NCBI GenBank assembly: GCA_044375275.1
Contig: JBILMZ010000070.1
Span: 1-14,753 of the forward strand
Origin: SZUA-430 sp044375275
GTDB lineage: Bacteria > Pseudomonadota > Alphaproteobacteria > Micropepsales > Micropepsaceae
Direction: 5' to 3'
DNA: 14,753 bases
The notes under the pieces: model-generated
Told to the model about the DNA's origin: nothing
The model's input: the letters and a program-made list of their open reading frames with translations, nothing else
Databases searched by the model: none
Translations under genes and position numbers: made by a program
In this document: piece by piece, positions 1 through 6,314 of the stretch
Layout: the number at the start of each line of letters is the position of its first letter
Position numbering within the stretch: the first letter of the stretch is position 1

Positions 1-84
1 CGTGGCAATTTCCACGACGCGAGCTTCCTGCGCGCTGGTCAGTCCGGCCTGCTCCGAACGCATTGGATGAGGGTGATTTGCCAT
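1..84 (-). CDS. N-terminal fragment of a hypothetical protein (runs off the left edge)
   Basis: The minus strand has an ATG at 84-82 and stays open for 28 codons to the window edge. The peptide begins MANHPHPMRSEQAGLTSAQE and continues ARVVEIAT. A good ribosome binding site, GGTGGA, lies about six bases upstream of the ATG, which supports this start. An alternative ATG at 89 in another frame meets a stop after 16 codons. The fragment has no signal peptide or membrane segment, is Ala/Glu-rich and probably helical. I do not recognise the family, and too little is present to assign a role. It has the same orientation as the inhibitor-like gene upstream of it (221-640), with about 136 bp between them, so co-transcription is possible but not shown. 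Confidence 0.55.
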   Translation of the reverse strand, partial: MANHPHPMRSEQAGLTSAQEARVVEIAT

Positions 85-220
85 GGCATTCCACCATACA
101 CGATTGGTGAGCCGGTTAAGTCCGGATCTGACGTCTGGAAACCATCAACCACGCTGAAATTCCAGCCGCTCTGAACGCAAAGTACAGGAAGGCCGCGCCA
201 TCATGGGCAGCAACGCGGAT

Positions 221-640
221 CTACTGACCCATCGGCTGGGATGTTTCCGGCAGAAGCGAAAGAACCAGCTGCGGCGGCTTTGCATCCCGGGTTCGATAGG
301 CGCGAGGCCCCCGTGCCTCGAACCGAAACAGCAGCAACCCATTGTCCTCGAGAAGGGAAATCGAGCCGGCGTCTCTCGACCAAAGCCGTGCCCGACCAAT
401 CCGGTCATCAAGCGCGCACGGCCGCGGCATTGTCAGGACACCGTTCGGTACCAGCCGCACTGTGCAGGCGCGATCAGAAGATTCTTCGGAAATGACTGCA
501 CTTGCCGTCGCAGGAGGAGGCGTCGGCTTTGCGTTGGGGTCGAGGTGAACGGTCTCCGATGCACTCGCCAGGCGCCCGCCCGACAGCCACGCCACCGACA
601 TCAACAAAAGGCCTGATTTCTGGAGAAAACGGAGTGCCAT
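221..640 (-). CDS. Secreted AprI/Inh-family protease inhibitor-like protein
   Basis: The predicted protein has 139 residues. I start it at the ATG at 640 (MALRFLQKSG), not at the longer in-frame extension to 733, because this start gives a clean signal peptide: basic N-terminus, hydrophobic core LLLMSVAWL, and a likely cut after Ala25-Ser-Ala27. A Pro/Ala-rich linker (about residues 35-48) follows, then a small domain with Cys59 and Cys75, Trp87 and the pattern G-S-I-S-L-L-E-D-N-G-L-L-L-F-R-F. In the AprI/Inh family (MEROPS I38), periplasmic inhibitors of serralysin metalloproteases, a C-x-L start, a second Cys, a W and a final 'G-x-i-x-L-x-D-x-x-G-x-x-l-x-x-F' strand pair mark the eight-stranded beta-barrel with one disulfide. 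The length also fits. The assignment is from motif pattern only. The gene is divergent from a secreted serine protease (812), so a protective role is a reasonable inference. In family members the N-terminal strand of the mature chain enters the protease active site. Confidence 0.6.
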   Translation of the reverse strand: MALRFLQKSGLLLMSVAWLSGGRLASASETVHLDPNAKPTPPPATASAVISEESSDRACTVRLVPNGVLTMPRPCALDDRIGRARLWSRDAGSISLLEDNGLLLFRFEARGPRAYRTRDAKPPQLVLSLLPETSQPMGQ

Positions 641-719
641 TTTACGCCTGTAAAGAGTGTTTACTCGATTTTCGAGACGCACTGATGCTGAATTGCAATA
701 GATCGTCGCCTTAACAGGA

Positions 720-749
720 TTGACACATTTCAACCCTGAGTTCTAGCCT
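720..749 (+). promoter_or_regulatory. Candidate sigma70-type promoter of the autotransporter gene
   Basis: A consensus -35 hexamer TTGACA (720-725) is followed after 18 bp by TAGCCT (744-749), which keeps the most conserved T, A and final T of the -10 box. Transcription would begin near 756, leaving a leader of about 55 nt before the ATG at 812. The site lies in the 171-bp divergent region shared with the inhibitor-like gene. A small inverted repeat, CTCGA-TTT-TCGAG (664-676), lies nearer the inhibitor gene and could be an operator. The -10 is weak, so this is a suggestion only. Confidence 0.3.
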
Positions 750-801
750 GAGCCCGCGTAACCAAGCTCCGATGTGGGAATCGGACTTTTGCTTGGTTTT
801 T

Positions 802-808
802 GGGGGGA
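802..808 (+). promoter_or_regulatory. G-rich ribosome binding site that fixes the autotransporter start
   Basis: GGGGGGA lies just upstream of the ATG at 812. An in-frame TTG at 800 would lie upstream of this site and has no Shine-Dalgarno sequence of its own. It would also add four residues before a normal signal peptide. ATG 812 is therefore preferred. Confidence 0.6.
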
Positions 809-811
809 AAT

Positions 812-3800
812 ATGCGGAAATTGGGGTGCGCGCACTGGTTGCGCGCTGCGTTGCTTGGATCAGTTGCAGCTTCAGCGATTGTTGGAATGGTGCCGGCTCA
901 TGCCGCTGTGACACCCGACGGGGTCACCCCCGCAAGCGTCGTCGATACGACGAATACCCAGCCTTACTGGGTAGGATTGGGCATTCGAAACGAAGCTGGC
1001 AACTCCGGCGGATCCTGCACAGGCCTTCTGATCAATCCCCGAACCGTGATCTTCGCGGCGCATTGCGTTGATGGCGTAACGCCTGACGGATACGACGCAC
1101 CGACGTCTCCGGGCAATCGGGCGCAGGTTGGCTACACGACTGACCCGACCTTGGGGCGTACAAACCTTCGCGAGTTCCTGTTCGGTCTGGACTTTGCCGT
1201 ACCCGCAGGCGATGCCCGGGTCATGAACGGCTCGTCGGTCATGGTGTGGTGGGATCCACGTTCGCGCTTTGGCTCTGCGCCGAACCCGGCGCGTTCGGGC
1301 ACCTTCCTGCCGGCCGATGTTGCCATCGCCGGCTTCGATACCCCCAATGAACTTCTGGGCAGGGATGCTGCAAACGGCATGGCCCTTCTATTCTCGCGCG
1401 TTACAGGACCTGTACCAATCCAGATCGGCGGTTACGGGCAATCTGGAAACGGTTTTGACGGCACCCGCACTTCCGGCACATCTGAGGAAAGCTTCTTCCG
1501 CAGGCTCGTAAACAACTCGCTCGGCTTGCTTGCCGACGAGCGGACGATCGCCCAGGGTGTTTATCCAGGAGCGACTGCAGACATATTGGCACCCCCTGGT
1601 CTGGGCTACCAGGACCTCTACTGGGCTGACTTTGACGATCCGCAACGCGCTACGCGACCGTTCTTCAACGGCCCCGGAGCTGATCCCCTCTGCGCGGGAA
1701 CCAATCCCAACTGCCGCCTGGACCACGACGTGTTGCCGGGGGCAGCAGTCGCCGGTGAAGGCATCACGGCCGCTGGTGACTCTGGTTCGCCACTGGCGAC
1801 CAACGCCTTCGGACGCAACGTGTCACTGGGCGTCCTGAGCCAAGGCTCAAGGTTCTTCTACGAGTCAATTGGAAATCCGGACGACAACTTCGTTCGGTTC
1901 ACGGGCTTCTCGAACTTCGGAACAACCGCTGGCTACAACCCGCTGTTTCTGTTCTGGGACCAGATCGTCGTCAACAACCCCTATAAGTATGTTCAGACCA
2001 CCGCCGGCAATGGTGAATGGACCGATGCGTCACGTTGGGTTCAGGAACTCGATCCTCTTTACATGGTCCTTTCCGGCGGAGCACTTGTGAACGGCCTTCC
2101 GGGAACGCCTGCTTTGGGCTCGACGGATGCTGCTCCAAACTTCGGTGCGATCACCGCAAATCCTTCACCCGCAGCTACTTGTGCGTTTTTGGGAACTTGC
2201 CCGCCGGTCGGCGGCACAAACGAACCCTTGCCAGGGACTGTGGGCTTGCCGGGCAACGAGGCGCTTCCTGGCAGTGAACCAATGGTTGGCACCCTGAATG
2301 TCAATGACGGAGACACTGAAGCGCCTGCGTCCAATCCTCCGGTAGATGCGATGATTGCCGGAACGTCTGCTTCAGCGGCCACGGCCGACGGCGAGGGCAC
2401 CATCCCGGGCACGCCATCCAGCGAACCCATGACAACGGCTCTTTGGTCTTCCGGAACACTCATCCCGGTAAACACGGGCACTCTGACGGGACCAGGAACG
2501 ACCAACTTCGTGCCCGACAACACGAATGGCACTGCTGGCCTGCAGAATTCGACCCGCTTCTTCGAAGTCAACCTGCGGAACGCCGGGACGACATTCCTGA
2601 CCGGCACCACAGTGACCATCGACAGGTTGAATGTAAGGGGAGCGTCATCTGGCCTCAACATTCGTTCGGGAGCGCAACTGAACACCACGATCTCATCCTA
2701 CGTGGACAACGGAACGCTCACGGTCAACGGCGTGCTGGATACCACCAGCCTGTTCGTTCTCGGCGGAAAGGTCATGGGCGCCGGAACGATCGACGCCGCG
2801 CTCGTCAATTCGGGCGGCCGGGTCGCGCCGGGCAACTCGATTGCGACCCTCAACGTCATCGGCTCCTATGTTCAGGGTCCTGCCGGTCTGCTTGAGGTCG
2901 AACTGACGAACGGTGCAAGCGACGTGCTTGCCGTCACCGGCAACGCATCGCTGGCCGGCACGGTCAGCTTCCAGCCCTTCGGGCCCAACCCGCTGATCGG
3001 TCAGAGCTACAACTTCATCACGACAACCGGCACGGTATCGGGAATCTTCACGTCAGTTCAGGACCTGCTGCCGGGTGGACTGTTCCCGATCGTTTCGTAC
3101 GGCTCCAACTTTGCGCGCGTGACGGTAGGTGACATCTGCAGCTTCGCCACGGGGCCCGTGGACACGCCCATCTGCCAGGCGCTGAGCAATACTGCCGTGA
3201 CGACCGATCCGGACATGATCCCGGCCCTCAACAGCCTGCAGGCACTGGCATCCTCGCCTGGCCAGCTGACGGCAGCCATGCAAGCGCTTAACCCGACCCG
3301 GGCAAACGCGCAGACCACGGTTGGCTTCACGACAGGCGACCTTCTGAAGAACCAGTTCGGACGTCGCACGCACGACCTGCTCGGCGGCGCGGACGGCCTG
3401 GAGACAGCCCGTGTTGACCTGACAAGGTCACAGCTGGCTTCAGCGACGCCCTCGCCCGAGGCACTGGCAGCAGCAGCAACTGCCGCTGTTGCAGCCACGG
3501 CTGCAGGACCAGCCAGCATCAACCTCGAAAACGGCTACGGCCTGTTCTTTGCGGGCGATGTGGCCCTGTTCGATATCGACCAGGCTGGCGGCATCGGGAC
3601 AGACGCAGCAGACGCATCAGCCCTGACGGTTGGCTTTGATCATAGCGACGGCAACGGTCTCGTTACCGGCCTTGCAGTCAGCTACCTTTCGTCAAACGTC
3701 AACCAGAACTACGGACTGGGTGGAAGCACAAGCAGTGACGGCCTCGCGCTGTCAGCCTTCGCAAGCTTCAACCAGGGCAGGCTCTACGCTGACCTGTACG

Positions 3801-4375
3801 CTTCGGGCGCATGGCACAGCTTTGAAACGGAGCGCACGCTGTTGCTCGGCCTTGGAACGTTCGGGCTTGCCTCCGGAGAAACGGATGCGTCGCAGATCCA
3901 GATCGGCACCACCCTGGGCTACAACCTGGTGGACGATGGTTTCCTGACCGTCGGCGCCATCGGCGGGCTGTATTTCGTAAGCCTCGATGTTGACGGCTAC
4001 GCGGAAACCGGCGCGGGTCCGCTCGGCGCGACGATCGGATCCCGCTCGATTGAGTCCCTGAAGAGCCAGATCGGTGGCGAGTTCGCCCTCAATCTTGATC
4101 CTTCGAAGAACTCGATCATTCCGTTGCTCCGCGTGGTTTGGAACCACGAGTTCATGGACGATCCGCTGTCTGTCTCGGCGGCATTCGCTGGCGCACCGGC
4201 TGTCACGTTCACGGCACCGGGACCGGATCTGGGATCCGACTGGGCAACCATCGGACTCGGCATCTCCAGCCAGGTCAGCGCTGACACCAACTTCTACGTT
4301 CGCGTTCAGCAAGACATCGGACGCGACGGTGAGGACAAGCACGAAGTATCGGCTGCCGCACGCTTCGGCTTCTGA
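812..4375 (+). CDS. Trypsin-like (S1) serine protease autotransporter
   Basis: This 1187-residue type Va secreted protein should cross the inner membrane by Sec and carry its protease passenger to the cell surface. The signal peptide is residues 1-31 (MRKLGCAHW..., hydrophobic core, cut after Ala-His-Ala31). An S1 peptidase domain follows: Cys69 and Cys85 flank the active-site His84 (A-A-H-C), Asp169 lies in A-D-V-A-I-A, and Ser324 lies in G-D-S-G-S-P. The full triad is present, so activity is expected. A Gly/Pro-rich linker with repeated L-P-G (about 430-560) comes next. A short beta-helix of autotransporter-associated repeats follows (about 573-770, including G-G-x-V-x-G-x-G-T-I and R-V-A-P-G-N-S-I), then a helical linker. 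The C-terminal 12-strand-type barrel spans about 905-1187 and ends in Phe (ARFGF), as outer-membrane barrels do. The gene ends in tandem stops (TGA TAA) and is monocistronic. Substrate and self-release are unknown. The plan resembles SPATE proteases but with a much shorter beta-helix. Confidence 0.93.
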   Translation: MRKLGCAHWLRAALLGSVAASAIVGMVPAHAAVTPDGVTPASVVDTTNTQPYWVGLGIRNEAGNSGGSCTGLLINPRTVIFAAHCVDGVTPDGYDAPTSPGNRAQVGYTTDPTLGRTNLREFLFGLDFAVPAGDARVMNGSSVMVWWDPRSRFGSAPNPARSGTFLPADVAIAGFDTPNELLGRDAANGMALLFSRVTGPVPIQIGGYGQSGNGFDGTRTSGTSEESFFRRLVNNSLGLLADERTIAQGVYPGATADILAPPGLGYQDLYWADFDDPQRATRPFFNGPGADPLCAGTNPNCRLDHDVLPGAAVAGEGITAAGDSGSPLATNAFGRNVSLGVLSQGSRFFYESIGNPDDNFVRFTGFSNFGTTAGYNPLFLFWDQIVVNNPYKYVQTTAGNGEWTDASRWVQELDPLYMVLSGGALVNGLPGTPALGSTDAAPNFGAITANPSPAATCAFLGTCPPVGGTNEPLPGTVGLPGNEALPGSEPMVGTLNVNDGDTEAPASNPPVDAMIAGTSASAATADGEGTIPGTPSSEPMTTALWSSGTLIPVNTGTLTGPGTTNFVPDNTNGTAGLQNSTRFFEVNLRNAGTTFLTGTTVTIDRLNVRGASSGLNIRSGAQLNTTISSYVDNGTLTVNGVLDTTSLFVLGGKVMGAGTIDAALVNSGGRVAPGNSIATLNVIGSYVQGPAGLLEVELTNGASDVLAVTGNASLAGTVSFQPFGPNPLIGQSYNFITTTGTVSGIFTSVQDLLPGGLFPIVSYGSNFARVTVGDICSFATGPVDTPICQALSNTAVTTDPDMIPALNSLQALASSPGQLTAAMQALNPTRANAQTTVGFTTGDLLKNQFGRRTHDLLGGADGLETARVDLTRSQLASATPSPEALAAAATAAVAATAAGPASINLENGYGLFFAGDVALFDIDQAGGIGTDAADASALTVGFDHSDGNGLVTGLAVSYLSSNVNQNYGLGGSTSSDGLALSAFASFNQGRLYADLYASGAWHSFETERTLLLGLGTFGLASGETDASQIQIGTTLGYNLVDDGFLTVGAIGGLYFVSLDVDGYAETGAGPLGATIGSRSIESLKSQIGGEFALNLDPSKNSIIPLLRVVWNHEFMDDPLSVSAAFAGAPAVTFTAPGPDLGSDWATIGLGISSQVSADTNFYVRVQQDIGRDGEDKHEVSAAARFGF

Positions 4376-4394
4376 TAAATCACGGTCCAGAGAT

Positions 4395-4427
4395 GGGGCT
4401 GACGGAGCATCCGTCAGCCCCTTTTTT
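4395..4427 (+). terminator. Rho-independent terminator of the autotransporter gene
   Basis: A perfect 11-bp stem, GGGGCTGACGG (4395-4405) pairing with CCGTCAGCCCC (4411-4421), has a 5-nt loop and is followed directly by six T residues (4422-4427). It begins 20 bp after the stop codon. It is a near-ideal intrinsic terminator and separates the protease gene from the next plus-strand gene. Confidence 0.95.
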
Positions 4428-4462
4428 GTGTCTTCGCGGAACCGGTCTCCAGAGGAACCCAT

Positions 4463-4798
4463 TTGACCCAGATCGAGGCCTTCGCCCTCACGCTGCTCAT
4501 CGAGGCGCCTGTTGCGCTGCTCCTGGGCAGGCTCTTTCGGACATCTCCCTCCGGCTGCGCCCTCAGCGCGATCATCGGCAGTGCGCTGACGCATCCGATC
4601 CTGTGGGCGGTCTTCTACGACGTTCAGCCCCTGCTCGGCGCCATGACGACGCCCGTCCTCGAAGCTGCCGTCTTTCTGGCGGAAGCGCCGGTTTACAGGA
4701 TGCTGGCGACGCGACGCTGGGACGATGCGCTGTTGCTCTCGCTTCTGGTCAACGCCATGTCCTGGGCGGCCGGCGAAATCATGTACGTGATGACGTGA
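4463..4798 (+). CDS. Small four-helix membrane protein of unknown function
   Basis: This 111-residue protein starts at TTG 4463, supported by AGAGGA (4451-4456) six bases upstream; no ATG is available near the start. It appears to have four membrane helices, roughly residues 4-23, 33-52, 62-80 and 89-108. Polar residues sit inside them: Glu14 and Glu74 (both in Glu-Ala-Pro-Val), His44-Pro45, Asn97 and Glu105. Helices 1 and 3 share the E-A-P-V motif, so the protein may be an internal duplication of a two-helix unit. I do not recognise the family. It begins 36 bp after the upstream terminator and needs its own promoter, which I could not identify. Its last 20 bp overlap the 3' end of the convergent 4779-5807 gene, another membrane protein, and the two may be functionally linked. 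Function unknown. Confidence 0.7.
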   Translation: MTQIEAFALTLLIEAPVALLLGRLFRTSPSGCALSAIIGSALTHPILWAVFYDVQPLLGAMTTPVLEAAVFLAEAPVYRMLATRRWDDALLLSLLVNAMSWAAGEIMYVMT

Positions 4799-5807
4799 AG
4801 CCCTGCCCCAGCGCCATCAGCAGGATCGGCAATTCGATCCAGGCATGGATCGCCGCGGCCACGGCATAGCCCGCCTTGGCATCCGTGTAGCTGACCGCGT
4901 AGATGCCGAAGGCTACCGCTGCGATGACGGCCACCAGAAAGGCAAAACTGCGCCAGTCGGGCCACGCGACCAGCGTATGCGCCGGCTCCGCACGACCTTG
5001 CGCCTGCTGCAGGCGTGGCAACAGCACGATGACCGCAACGTAGTGCATCGCTTGCGCCACGACGGCCGCTGAAAACAGGTTCAGGTCATAGGACTGCGGC
5101 GGCAGGAACGACATCAGGGGAATGTCACCCGCCCCGAAGATCGAACTCGTGTAGAGCCCGGGGGCAGAGATCAGCTGCCCGATCATCTGATGGAAGACAC
5201 CGGTCGCCACCAGTCCCGGCAACACGACAAAGGGTACGAAGAGAACCGCCATCCACTTCAGGCGCTCCTCACCACGCGTGGCTTCGGCGACAAAGCCGAC
5301 CGGTGTCAGGTTATGCAACCACGCCCAGATCAGGAACGTCTCGAGCGGAAAATAGGTAGCGCCAATCGTGAAGACGATCCCGATCAGGGCACCCAGCCAC
5401 TTGTGCTGCCGCATGTGATAGGCGGCGATGAGTGCGAGGGCAGCCCCAAGCCCCAGCTCCATCGGCACGAAAATGCTGGACGGGATCCAGTGCATTCCGT
5501 TCCCCACGCGCCCCAGCGCAATCAGGCCGAGCAGGACGCCCAGCATCGCCAGCAGCGACCGCGACGTCCGTGAACTGAAGCGCTCGTCGCAATAGCGCAA
5601 CTCATAGATCACGTGCGGCAAGCCGAAGGCGCTGATCATCAGGACAAACGTCACGATGGGGGCCACGGAGACGCCGACGATCGTGATCAGCGCCGCAGCC
5701 ACCGCCACCACACCCACGTGTCGAAAGCGGGCAGGATGCAGGGACGCAGCCGGTGAGGCCGCATGGCCCGGAGAGACAGAATGAAGAATATCCATGGTCG
5801 ACAGCAT
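4779..5807 (-). CDS. Polytopic membrane protein with intramembrane histidines, unknown function
   Basis: The protein has 342 residues and starts at ATG 5807; a second ATG at 5795 is possible and neither has a strong ribosome binding site. After a hydrophilic N-terminus of about 28 residues there are roughly eight to nine membrane helices. Conserved-looking histidines sit at or in helices: His65 in F-G-L-P-H-V-I-Y-E-L-R-Y, a His in W-L-H-N-L-T-P, His255 in Q-A-M-H-Y, and His321 in A-I-H-A-W-I-E-L-P. Several intramembrane His residues suggest a metal or cofactor site, as in Brp/Blh-type carotenoid dioxygenases, whose first motif is also G-x-P-H. The rest does not match that family clearly, and no rhodopsin or carotenoid gene is nearby, so I do not assign that function. 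It converges on, and overlaps by 20 bp, the small membrane-protein gene 4463-4798. It is a real gene by length, start and composition; its function is unknown. Confidence 0.75.
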   Translation of the reverse strand: MLSTMDILHSVSPGHAASPAASLHPARFRHVGVVAVAAALITIVGVSVAPIVTFVLMISAFGLPHVIYELRYCDERFSSRTSRSLLAMLGVLLGLIALGRVGNGMHWIPSSIFVPMELGLGAALALIAAYHMRQHKWLGALIGIVFTIGATYFPLETFLIWAWLHNLTPVGFVAEATRGEERLKWMAVLFVPFVVLPGLVATGVFHQMIGQLISAPGLYTSSIFGAGDIPLMSFLPPQSYDLNLFSAAVVAQAMHYVAVIVLLPRLQQAQGRAEPAHTLVAWPDWRSFAFLVAVIAAVAFGIYAVSYTDAKAGYAVAAAIHAWIELPILLMALGQGFTSSRT

Positions 5808-5984
5808 TGGCGCGATGGCGGGGTCGCGTCAACGTGCTGCCGGATACTGCAGCGTGCACGCCAGAATTCGAGCACGGAAAAGTTGAAAGACTCACTCAGC
5901 AGCAGAACCCACCAGCCACCTGCCACCCCTGAGGCTTAGACAGCCTATGAGGAAACGTGATCATCTGATTGAAACAAAAGGATT

Positions 5985-6143
5985 ATGGCCCTCTATCCTC
6001 ATACCGAGCCACATAACGGGGACGCCATAAACCGCCTAGTCGACATTCGTAAACAGATCAACGCGGCTGTGTACAACATCAACAACTCGCAACGAGTCGT
6101 TCAATTTTTCTCTTCCGGCACTATTCCGATCCGGATCGGCTGA
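5985..6143 (+). CDS. Possible small protein, 52 aa, unknown
   Basis: An ATG at 5985 is preceded by AAAAGGATT, a purine-rich site with unusually short spacing. It opens a 52-codon frame ending in TGA at 6143. The peptide starts MALYPHTEPHNGDAINRLVD and has a middle part that could form an amphipathic helix (about residues 16-42). There is no signal peptide, membrane segment or cysteine. About 63% of third codon positions are G or C by my hand count, apparently lower than in the flanking genes. It lies alone in a long gap on the strand opposite its neighbours. A terminator-like hairpin (6081-6109) falls inside the frame, so the region may instead make a small RNA. I do not recognise the peptide. 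Confidence 0.3.
   Translation: MALYPHTEPHNGDAINRLVDIRKQINAAVYNINNSQRVVQFFSSGTIPIRIG
6081..6109 (+). terminator. Terminator-like hairpin with T-run
   Basis: AACaACTCG (6081-6089) pairs with CGAGTcGTT (6093-6101), with one A-C mismatch and a 3-nt loop, and is followed by CAATTTTTC. On the plus strand this has the form of a modest intrinsic terminator. On the minus strand no T-run follows. It could end a short plus-strand transcript, but it also lies inside the candidate 52-codon ORF, and the two readings conflict. Confidence 0.3.
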
Positions 6144-6239
6144 TACAGTTACTTACGAGAAGTGATTCTCTTCGCGCCTAGAGACGGGATGCCCCCCTAC
6201 CCAAGCGTTCCCGTCAAACCCATCGCCTAGGCGTTGAAT

Positions 6240-6273
6240 GCGGCAGGTGCTCGCCCCCAACGGCACCTGCCGC
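6240..6273 (-). terminator. Strong inverted repeat downstream of the ThDP-enzyme gene
   Basis: GCGGCAGGTGC (6240-6250) and GCACCTGCCGC (6263-6273) form a perfect 11-bp GC-rich stem with a 12-nt loop. It lies about 42 nt past the stop codon (6315) of the minus-strand gene, where a terminator is expected. No clear T-run follows on the minus strand, so it may act as a 3'-end stabilising hairpin or with Rho, not as a canonical intrinsic terminator. Confidence 0.5.
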
Positions 6274-6314
6274 TCCCCTTCTCTCAGCTCAGCAAAATTT
6301 CATCACTGCGCCGC

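Larger units (their letters stand above)
5808..6314. other. 507-bp intergenic region without an assured gene
   Basis: This gap separates the membrane-protein gene (start 5807, -) from the ThDP-enzyme gene (stop at 6315, -). It looks more AT-rich than its neighbours from about 5930 to 6180. It contains a possible 52-codon ORF (5985-6143, +), a hairpin with a T-run (6081-6109, +), a 14-bp perfect palindrome (6126-6139) and a strong 11-bp inverted repeat (6240-6273). The promoter of the 5807 gene should lie at its left end, but I cannot point to convincing boxes. I see no tRNA or known riboswitch. Confidence 0.6.

Noticed and set aside
641..733. N-terminal extension of the inhibitor-like protein to 733
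   Set aside because: It would place 31 residues ahead of a complete signal peptide that starts at the ATG at 640.
4779..5807. Calling the 342-aa membrane protein a Brp/Blh beta-carotene dioxygenase of a rhodopsin system
   Set aside because: Only the G-x-P-H motif is shared by eye; the other motifs differ and no rhodopsin or carotenoid gene is in the window.
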